A stretch of 13,216 bases of DNA, taken from Balneolaceae bacterium. GTDB lineage: Bacteria; Bacteroidota; Rhodothermia; Balneolales; Balneolaceae. Of this stretch, positions 7,611 through 13,216 are shown in pieces; positions within the stretch are counted from its first letter, which is position 1, and every line of letters begins with the position of its first letter. The stretch lies in NCBI GenBank assembly GCA_021767245.1, contig JAASTO010000060.1:1-13216 (forward strand), given 5' to 3'. The position numbers and the translations under genes are program-made. Below the pieces are notes generated by a model. The model made no database searches. It was given only the letters and a program-made list of their open reading frames with translations, and was not told the origin of the DNA.

Positions 7611-7753
7611 GATAACTAAGACTGTGTTCCGCAAGTGAGTGACATAACGTTGTGATCTTGCCTGTATTTCAACAAAAAATCCCTTTACTTTCGTTTCTGT
7701 AAGCTTAAGATAGCATACTAATTCCAAGGATACTTTAAATCACTGTATAACTC

Positions 7754-9790
7754 ATGAAATTCCACGCATTCACGCTCATAATTCTCACTGCATTCATGCT
7801 CTCCTGCTCAAACTCATCAAAACAAGAGGTTGGAAGCATGGATTTCGAGCAAACTTTTCAATCCCCGGGAGAATCTCTGACCCTGACCTTCTCGATGGAT
7901 TCCGGAATTCCAGGCTACTCTATGTCATATAATGGAACTGAGATCCTTACACCATCGGAACTGGGGGTAGTATTCAGTCAGGTTGATATGTCAGAAGGTT
8001 TGACGCTGGATGCCTACGACACCTCAGATCAGGATGAGACATGGACCCAACCCTGGGGCGAGCAAAAGGAGATACGGGATCATCATCGGGAGGTAAACCT
8101 GTTTTTCACTAAAAAGGGAAGCGGTGAAAAGATGAACCTCACGTTTCGTTTGTTTGATGACGGTTTGGGTTTCCGCTACGAATGGCCGGAACAGGAGGGA
8201 CTGCAGGATTTTGTGATCACAGATGAAGTAACGGAATTTAATCTGGCCGGCGATCATACCGGGTGGTGGATCGGTGCCTATCAGCTGAACCGCTATGAGC
8301 ATTTATTCAACGAAACCCGGGTGTCTGAGATCGATACGGTTCATACCCCATTTACCATGAAAACGGATGATGGCCTGCATCTCTCCATCCATGAAGCCGC
8401 CCTGACAGATTTTGCAAGTATGACCCTCGCCAATAATGGAAACAATTCATTAGAAGCTGACCTGGTTCCCTGGAAGAATGGAGACAAGGTGCGAGGTTCG
8501 GCTCCTTACAGATCACCCTGGAGAACCATTGCCCTTGGCGAATCAGCCGGAGATCTAATGACCAACTACCTGGTGCTGAATCTAAATGAACCGAGTCAAA
8601 TCAAGGATACCTCGTGGATCAAAACCGGTAAATACACCGGGATCTGGTGGGATATGCATTTGAATACAAAAACATGGGGATCCGGGCCTGATCACGGTGC
8701 AACGACCGAATACACGAAAGAACTCATGGACTTTACGGCCAAACACGGTTTCTATGGGGTATTGGTGGAGGGATGGAATACCGGCTGGGATGGTGACTGG
8801 GCGGCCAATTCAGACATCTTCAGTTTCACTGAAACCTACCCGGATTTTGATATTCAAGAGGTGACAAGATACGCCGATTCTTTAGGTGTAAAACTCATTG
8901 GTCACCATGAGACCTCGACGGGGATCTCCAATTACGAAGCGCAGGTAGAGGGTGCCTTTGACCTGTACAATGAAGTGGGAGTGGAGGCCGTAAAGACCGG
9001 TTATGTCGGTGATTTTGTGGAAGGCGGTGAATGGCATCACGGACAGTTCATGGTGCGCCATTACCGGGATATTGTGAAGCTTGCGGCAGAGCATAAGATC
9101 ATGCTGAATGTGCATGAGCCAATCAAGGATACCGGCATCCGGAGAACCTGGCCGAATATGATGACCCGGGAAGGTGCCCGCGGACAGGAGTATAATGCCT
9201 GGTCTGTAGACGGCGGCAATCCGGTTGATTACACAACCATTGTACCGTTCACACGCGGCCTGGTAAGTCCCTTTGATTACACTCCGGGAGTCTTTGATCT
9301 GCTTCTGTCTGACAAGTCGGAAAACCCGGATAACAATCGGGTGAGCCACACCCTGGCGCATGAGCTGGCTTTATACGTAGTGATCTACAGTCCGCTGCAA
9401 ATGGTTTCTGATCTTCCTGAAAATCTTGAAGCCAATCCTGTCGCTTTGGAGTGGGTGAAAATAGTTCCAACCGACTGGGAAACAACGATCGTACCTGAAG
9501 CTGAGATCGGTGATCACACCATTGTGGTTCGCAAAGACCGAAATTCCAGCGACTGGTTCCTGGGTGGAATCACCGATGAGGAAGCCCGTCAGTTTGAGCT
9601 GAGTCTCGAATTTCTGGATCCCGGTAAAACCTATGAAGCTCACATCTGGGCTGATGGGGAAGAGGCAGATTGGGAGACCAATCCCTATCCGATGGAAAGA
9701 ACTACCCGGGAGGTTACCTCAGAATCCGTTCTGGAATTGGACCTTGCCAAAGGTGGCGGGGTGGCCGTATGGTTTGCAGCCAGAGATTAA
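7754..9790 (+). CDS. GH97 glycoside hydrolase (alpha-glucosidase type) lipoprotein
   Basis: A 678-residue lipoprotein: signal peptide with lipobox MLSC (Cys18), N-terminal beta-sandwich (about 30-285, including FRLFDDGLGFRYEW), central TIM barrel (about 290-560: YTGIWWDMH, HGFYGVLVEGWN, HHETSTG, LNVHEP, PFTRGLVSPFDYTPG) and a C-terminal beta domain (about 575-678). The catalytic layout follows the inverting branch typified by Bacteroides SusB. Glu386 (HHET), Glu455 (NVHE), Glu473 and Glu479 (TREGARGQEY) are 69, 18 and 6 apart. That matches SusB Glu439, Glu508, Glu526 and Glu532 as I remember them. The retaining-branch aspartate is replaced by Gly416 (KTGYVG). It should cleave alpha-glucosidic oligosaccharides, with calcium, in the periplasm or at the membrane. 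It is not accompanied by SusC/SusD genes. Confidence 0.94.
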   Translation: MKFHAFTLIILTAFMLSCSNSSKQEVGSMDFEQTFQSPGESLTLTFSMDSGIPGYSMSYNGTEILTPSELGVVFSQVDMSEGLTLDAYDTSDQDETWTQPWGEQKEIRDHHREVNLFFTKKGSGEKMNLTFRLFDDGLGFRYEWPEQEGLQDFVITDEVTEFNLAGDHTGWWIGAYQLNRYEHLFNETRVSEIDTVHTPFTMKTDDGLHLSIHEAALTDFASMTLANNGNNSLEADLVPWKNGDKVRGSAPYRSPWRTIALGESAGDLMTNYLVLNLNEPSQIKDTSWIKTGKYTGIWWDMHLNTKTWGSGPDHGATTEYTKELMDFTAKHGFYGVLVEGWNTGWDGDWAANSDIFSFTETYPDFDIQEVTRYADSLGVKLIGHHETSTGISNYEAQVEGAFDLYNEVGVEAVKTGYVGDFVEGGEWHHGQFMVRHYRDIVKLAAEHKIMLNVHEPIKDTGIRRTWPNMMTREGARGQEYNAWSVDGGNPVDYTTIVPFTRGLVSPFDYTPGVFDLLLSDKSENPDNNRVSHTLAHELALYVVIYSPLQMVSDLPENLEANPVALEWVKIVPTDWETTIVPEAEIGDHTIVVRKDRNSSDWFLGGITDEEARQFELSLEFLDPGKTYEAHIWADGEEADWETNPYPMERTTREVTSESVLELDLAKGGGVAVWFAARD

Positions 9791-9823
9791 GAGCCTGACG
9801 GAATATTTTAAATTTTACCCACA

Positions 9824-9867
9824 CCCTGCCCGTAGAGACGTGATGCACCGCGCCTCTACGGGCAGGG
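9824..9867. repeat. REP-family imperfect palindrome upstream of the RAYT gene
   Basis: Left arm CCCTGCCCGTAGAG (9824-9837) and right arm CTCTACGGGCAGGG (9854-9867) pair perfectly. The 16-base middle pairs with two mismatches and one G-T pair. The core GTAGAGACGTGATGCA is nearly the same as the core of the palindrome at 10247-10298, so both belong to one repeat family. Outer inverted arms, AATATTTTAAAT (9802-9813) and ATTTGAAATATT (9879-9890), match at 11 of 12 positions and may be part of the unit. It lies 34 bases after the GH97 stop and 74 bases before the RAYT start. It could also act as an RNA hairpin at the end of the GH97 transcript. Confidence 0.8.
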
Positions 9868-9940
9868 CAATAATTACGATTTGAAATATTGGTAGGGTGA
9901 GATTTTAATCTTGGGACGGAACAAGAGGATCGGGTAATCA

Positions 9941-10526
9941 ATGTCAAAATTTCGGGGCAAATATAGACTCAAGTCTAACCGGTGGGAATAATAGGATTAC
10001 AAAAATCCCGGAGCCTATTTCATTACTATTTGTACAAAACACAGGCAACATTTTTTCGGGACGATAGAAGGAGGCAGAATGATCCTGAACGGGGTGGGAT
10101 CAATTGCCAGAGCCGAATGGCAGAAAACACCAAAGATCCGCAAGGACATGAATATCACCTTAGGTGAATTTGTGATCATGCCGGATCATATGCATGGGAT
10201 CATTATTATTGGTAATAACGAATATAATACACCAGAAATACCTTCGAACCCCGGTAGAGTAGAGACGCGATGCATCGCGTCTCTACTCTACCGGGGTTAA
10301 TCTTAGAAATGATGCGCAAAAACAATTTGGACCACAACGTAAAAACCTGGCATCCATAATAAGGGGGTATAAATCTTCAGTTACAATTCAGGCAAGAAAA
10401 ATAAACCCAGAGTTTTGTTGGCAATCAAATTATCATGACAGGGTGTTCAGAAATTATAGAGAATACGAATCTATTGCCGATTATATCTTAGACAATGTTC
10501 GGCGATGGGAATTGGATATGAAATAA
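9941..10526 (+). pseudogene. REP-associated tyrosine transposase (RAYT, Y1/IS200-like), disrupted
   Basis: The RAYT frame starts at ATG 9941 (MSKFRGKYRLKSNRWE). It meets two consecutive stops, TAA TAG (9989-9994), and resumes as DYKNPGAYFITICTKHRQ. It continues through the HUH motif in FVIMPDHMHGI (His codons at 10186 and 10192) to 10246. There the perfect palindrome 10247-10298 intervenes and the frame shifts by one. The C-terminal part follows: QKQFGPQRKNLASIIRGYKS and the catalytic-tyrosine segment ADYILDNVRRW (Tyr codon at 10482), ending at TAA 10524-10526. Without the 52-base palindrome the gene is 534 bases, 177 residues, the normal size for the family. RAYTs are single-strand HUH nucleases thought to mobilise REP palindromes. 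Intact enzyme cannot be made from this copy without readthrough and frameshifting. An internal ATG at 10079 gives only a 73-residue fragment. Confidence 0.9.
10247..10298. repeat. Perfect 52-bp REP-family palindrome inside the RAYT gene
   Basis: Two 26-base arms, no spacer and no mismatch, centred between 10272 and 10273. The outer part is AACCCCGGTAGAG and the inner core is GTAGAGACGCGATGCA followed by its complement. The same core, with a few changes, is at 9831-9859. Its length is 1 modulo 3, matching the frame shift across it, and deleting it exactly rejoins RAYT codons TCG and AAT. The absence of any arm mismatch suggests a recent arrival compared with the diverged copy at 9824. Confidence 0.88.
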
Positions 10527-10585
10527 TCGTTGAAATTTCCGTATCTATATAAATTCAAAACCCATTCTTAAAAACAATGTATATC

Positions 10586-11413
10586 ATGAAAAAAGCCATA
10601 TTGTTGTTAATGATCATTCCGATCTTTTCCGGGAATAATCAGGCACAGGATTCACCAACAACCCGAGAAATGAACCTTATAAACTGGCTGGAATTTGAGG
10701 AATTTGTGCCCGAAAAGATTGAAACGGTGTTATTGCCTACCGGAACCCTGGAGCCACATGGGGTGATTCCAAATGGATCTGATAACCTGGCCCCGGAAGC
10801 TATGGCAAGGGAGCTGGCTCCTGAATTGAACGCGATGGTAGCTCCCACTTTGAATTATGGGATGACAGGGACACTGGCCGCTTATCCCGGTGTTTTTGCT
10901 ATGAGTGAAAACGTGTATCGTGCTTTTGTGGGAGAGATCCTGGAAGGATTACACAAAAATGAATTTAAGAATATCATCATACTCAATGGTCACGGTGGTG
11001 GACAGACCGCCGTGCTTCAGGACCTGGCAGCTGAATTATCAAATAAATTACAGGTTCGGATCATGGTCATCAATTGGTGGAGCCTGGCATCTGAAGATAC
11101 ATTTGCCGTGTTCGGTGAAAATGGAGGTCATGCTGGGAACAATGAATCAGCCTATATGCAGGTCATAACGCCAGACCATATTCATCAGGAGTGGTATTCC
11201 GGAGAAGAAATGACGACCCCTTATCCAAGTGGCAGTTCCTGGTCGGCCTTTCCGTTTCCGTCCTCAATAGGTCTTTATGAACCGGGTCAGGGACATCCAA
11301 CATTCGATCAGGCCCAGGCTGAGGAATATTTTGATAGAGTCAATACCCGTGTGGGTAACCTCGTGAAAGAAGTGATCGAAAAATGGGATATGGCTGGTTT
11401 GTTCAGAGAATAA
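10586..11413 (+). CDS. Exported creatininase-family hydrolase
   Basis: A 275-residue protein: signal peptide (KKAILLLMIIPIFSGNNQA, cleavage near residue 21) followed by a full creatininase fold. Metal-site motifs are present: LPTGTLEPHG (50-59; Glu56, His58), a following Asp in GSDN (Asp66), ILNGHGG (132-138; His136) and GGHAGNNESA (180-189; His182, Glu187). The family includes creatinine amidohydrolase, formamide hydrolases of riboflavin/F420 synthesis and the mycofactocin peptidase MftE. The signal peptide argues against a biosynthetic role and for hydrolysis of an amide in the periplasm, substrate unknown. An ATG three codons earlier (10577) is possible; 10586 gives the more typical M-K-K start. 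It lies 59 bases past the RAYT remnant and ends 17 bases before the convergent propeller gene. Confidence 0.9.
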   Translation: MKKAILLLMIIPIFSGNNQAQDSPTTREMNLINWLEFEEFVPEKIETVLLPTGTLEPHGVIPNGSDNLAPEAMARELAPELNAMVAPTLNYGMTGTLAAYPGVFAMSENVYRAFVGEILEGLHKNEFKNIIILNGHGGGQTAVLQDLAAELSNKLQVRIMVINWWSLASEDTFAVFGENGGHAGNNESAYMQVITPDHIHQEWYSGEEMTTPYPSGSSWSAFPFPSSIGLYEPGQGHPTFDQAQAEEYFDRVNTRVGNLVKEVIEKWDMAGLFRE

Positions 11414-11430
11414 AAAGCAGTTAATGACTT

Positions 11431-12483
11431 TTAAAGTGATATAGAGCTTTTATATACAATTCCATCTTGAGACGAAGCAAAATAAACCGTGTTACTTTCG
11501 ATCTCTACATCAAATGCTGCAAGGTAACCAACATAAGCAGGAAGTGTATAAATGTCTGTTATTTCACCTGTACTGTTTACTTTGATTAGTTGCTGAGGGA
11601 CTTCTGAGTTTTTTCTGTTTGAAAGTATGACGATCTCTTCATTAATGACTTCAAGATCATTGATATAAGTGTAAGCGGGAAGCCCGCCCGGTGAGTTTTT
11701 AGCCTTTTCTACCGTCGCATTGAAAATGTCTTCGTTATATGGTAGCTCAATATTTTTTTCCCAAATCAGATTACCATTAAAATCATATTTTTGAAGGATA
11801 CTGTAGGAATTTAGGAAAGCGTAAATATGATCATTATCAGTCCTTAAGGTGACCATGTTTTTAAAAAGGTCTGGGATCTCACCATTTTTGAGTTGATTGA
11901 GACTTTCCTGAAGATTCACAACTTCTATGCTTTCACCTTTTGGAGTTCCAAAGTAAAAGTTTGAATCAGTTTTGAAATCAGTAACAGAAAGAAGAGTACT
12001 GTCAATACCCCCAGTAGCGATTACATATTTTGTACTGCCTATAGCAGTGACTTCTTTAAGTATTGCAGCTGACTTATATGTATGACCTTTGATGAAATTA
12101 CCTTCAGTATCAAATTTAGAGATCATATTTTGATTAGTATCTATCACATGTATTACATCATCTGTAACAAATAGGTTATCAATACGAATAAACTCACCAG
12201 GACCTCTACCTTCACGCCCAAATGTTGTGATCAGATCTCCTGATTTACTAACTAAACTGATCTGCTTTTGGTCAAAATCTACAATAGCCATTGAGCCATT
12301 TTCAAGTATTGCAATTTCTGTAGGCTGAGCAATATTATGAGTTTCAAAATCGGTAAAGGTAAAAAGTGTATCCACCGAAACCATAGTGATCTTGTCAGGT
12401 TGCTTTGAAGAATCATCTTGATTTTGTGAGCAACCAATTATCATTAAAATGATGCAGGTAAAAAGAAGATATTTATAAGGCAT
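11431..12483 (-). CDS. 6-bladed beta-propeller lipoprotein
   Basis: A 350-residue lipoprotein with signal peptide and lipobox MIIGC (Cys18). The mature part is a run of blade-like repeats: PTEIAILENGSMAIVDFDQKQI, then TTFGREGRGPGEF (the typical G-x-G-P-G-E-F turn of this family), VIDTNQNMISKFDTEGNFI, IYAFLNSYSILQKYDFNGNLIWE, and QQLIKVNSTGEIT. This fits the NHL-like 6-bladed propeller family (DUF5128/BVU-type) abundant in Bacteroidota and relatives. Function is unknown; such proteins are probably binding or scaffold proteins at the outer membrane or periplasm. I chose the ATG at 12483; the open frame extends to a TTG at 12490-12492. It is the downstream member of a tandem pair, 182 bases from its paralogue, with its own upstream repeat cluster suggesting separate control. 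AT-rich. Confidence 0.88.
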   Translation of the reverse strand: MPYKYLLFTCIILMIIGCSQNQDDSSKQPDKITMVSVDTLFTFTDFETHNIAQPTEIAILENGSMAIVDFDQKQISLVSKSGDLITTFGREGRGPGEFIRIDNLFVTDDVIHVIDTNQNMISKFDTEGNFIKGHTYKSAAILKEVTAIGSTKYVIATGGIDSTLLSVTDFKTDSNFYFGTPKGESIEVVNLQESLNQLKNGEIPDLFKNMVTLRTDNDHIYAFLNSYSILQKYDFNGNLIWEKNIELPYNEDIFNATVEKAKNSPGGLPAYTYINDLEVINEEIVILSNRKNSEVPQQLIKVNSTGEITDIYTLPAYVGYLAAFDVEIESNTVYFASSQDGIVYKSSISL

Positions 12484-12526
12484 ACAGATCAATACAAGTT
12501 ATTTATTATCAGGTCTATATATAATT

Positions 12527-12568
12527 ATAAGTTATGAATATCAATAAGTGAAATACTTATATAAGTAT
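12527..12568. promoter_or_regulatory. Phased ATAAGT repeats with a 16-bp palindrome upstream of the propeller gene
   Basis: ATAAGT occurs at 12527-12532, 12544-12549 and 12561-12566, exactly 17 bases apart each time. The complement ACTTAT at 12555-12560 joins the third copy to make the perfect palindrome ATACTTATATAAGTAT (12553-12568). The cluster is 44-85 bases upstream of the ATG at 12483, where an operator or upstream binding site would be expected. The region is very AT-rich, so chance is a real alternative. Confidence 0.35.
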
Positions 12569-12665
12569 CCAACCGGTCTGTAATGATCTCGTTCAGATAC
12601 CAATCTCTGCGGGAAAAGAAATGCAAACTTTGGGCAATCCAATATAAATTCACTTCAATTATTGG

Positions 12666-13216
12666 TTACAGTTTTCCCTTGTAAACGATCCCACTCATAG
12701 CATCCGAAACATAAAGGGTGTTACTATTCGGATCGATGGCGAAGCTTAAAACTTGCATGTCAGAATCAGGCATTTGATATAAAGTGGTTATTTGCCCATC
12801 TGTATTAACCCTGATGAGATGCTGTGGTGAATTGCGGGCTTTATTCCCCAGTAAATATATACCGGAGTCCACAAATTTAGCAGAGTATATATACGTTAAA
12901 AATGGCAGAAAATTAGGAGATTGTCCGGCTGCTTCTGCAATGTCTGACTTTAACTGTTCATTATCAGGAAGGTCAAGGTGTCGCTCCCAAACCAATTCCC
13001 CATCCCTGGTGTATTTTCTTAACTCACTGTAAGAATTTAGGAAAGCGTAAACGTGATCTTCATCTAAAGTCAGTACCACATTGTTTTTGAAATAATCCGG
13101 AATTTGCCCGTTTACAATGGCATTGCGACTCGCTTCCATATCCATATCTTCTATGAGTGAGATTTTGGCTTCTCCAAAAAGTAGAGAAGTATCGGCATCT
13201 GCTTTGCCCCATTTTA
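12666..13216 (-). CDS. 6-bladed beta-propeller protein, C-terminal part (partial, cut by window edge)
   Basis: The frame is open from the right edge to the TAA at 12666-12668; no stop and no convincing start lies before the edge, so the N terminus, including any lipobox, is outside the window. About 183 residues are visible. They are clearly paralogous to the downstream gene. In the stretch beginning NGQIPDYFKN and running past HVYAFLNSYSELRKY, I count 32 of 52 residues identical to its neighbour, and both end in a G-I-V-Y-K blade closure. The internal ATG at 13145 is not the start, because homology to the paralogue continues upstream (ADADTSLLFGEAK). Tandem duplication followed by divergence is the simplest reading. 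The 182 bases between the two genes contain the ATAAGT repeat cluster and no clear terminator. Confidence 0.88.
   Translation of the reverse strand, partial: KWGKADADTSLLFGEAKISLIEDMDMEASRNAIVNGQIPDYFKNNVVLTLDEDHVYAFLNSYSELRKYTRDGELVWERHLDLPDNEQLKSDIAEAAGQSPNFLPFLTYIYSAKFVDSGIYLLGNKARNSPQHLIRVNTDGQITTLYQMPDSDMQVLSFAIDPNSNTLYVSDAMSGIVYKGKL

Noticed and set aside
7611..7753. Promoter for the GH97 gene (TACTTTCG at 7686-7693)
   Set aside because: The box has one mismatch and the nearest upstream TTG is 25 bases away, outside the normal 19-21 spacing, so I could not support it.
8882..9361. 159-codon minus-strand frame opposite the GH97 gene
   Set aside because: Antisense shadow of the GH97 catalytic barrel, with no recognisable motif of its own.
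9824..9867. Palindrome as the intrinsic terminator of the GH97 gene
   Set aside because: The stem could stall polymerase, but no T-run follows on the plus strand and its core matches the REP copy at 10247, so a repeat is the better description.
9633..9947. Short frames on both strands crossing the palindrome at 9824
   Set aside because: They consist of the GH97 3' end in another frame plus translated REP sequence (peptides such as RRDVMHRAST), not real proteins.
10079..10300. 73-codon frame as an intact small gene
   Set aside because: It is the middle of the RAYT gene and ends inside the inserted palindrome; it lacks the N-terminal strand and the catalytic tyrosine.
1..13216. CRISPR array, tRNA genes, retron or phage-defence cluster
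   Set aside because: I looked for regularly spaced repeats, tRNA TPsiC-like arms, reverse transcriptase and nuclease/ATPase motifs, and found none beyond the features listed.

Overview
The window looks like chromosomal DNA from the Bacteroidota/Balneolota/Rhodothermota neighbourhood; I lean towards Balneolota, with moderate confidence. The grounds are: a DUF4249-like lipoprotein paired with a short TonB-dependent receptor, a GH97 glycosidase, a DUF2911 protein, tandem 6-bladed beta-propeller lipoproteins, weak or absent Shine-Dalgarno sequences, and promoters of the TTG...TAnnTTTG type. The window opens inside the 3' end of ispH and closes inside a beta-propeller gene.

Layout. 1-146: end of ispH (isoprenoid synthesis). 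147-416: intergenic, with a small REP-like hairpin. 417-836: YjbQ/UPF0047 protein, convergent with a UPF0316 (DUF5698/DUF2179) membrane protein at 849-1430. 1594-1693: the small SRP RNA (ffs), with a good upstream promoter and a shared bidirectional terminator. 1780-3520 (minus strand): a two-gene unit, an exported amidohydrolase followed by a DUF2911 protein. 3793-6948 (plus strand): an AT-rich two-gene unit, a surface lipoprotein and a TonB-dependent receptor, probably one outer-membrane uptake system of unknown substrate. 6987-7610 (minus): exported MsrA. 7754-9790 (plus): GH97 alpha-glucosidase-type lipoprotein. 9802-10526: REP palindromes and a broken REP-associated tyrosine transposase (RAYT). 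10586-11413 (plus): exported creatininase-family hydrolase. 11431 to the right edge (minus): two tandem paralogous 6-bladed beta-propeller lipoproteins, the second cut by the window edge.

The most interesting signal is the RAYT/REP locus. The transposase frame can be followed from 9941 to 10526. It is broken by two consecutive stop codons and by a perfect 52-bp palindrome. Removing exactly that palindrome rejoins the two halves at a codon boundary and gives a 177-residue RAYT-like reading with the HUH and tyrosine motifs in place. A diverged member of the same palindrome family lies just upstream of the gene. This reads as a transposase invaded by its own REP element, or by a related one. I found no wholly new multi-gene system. 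The rest is housekeeping, envelope and carbohydrate/nutrient functions, mostly exported or lipid-anchored.
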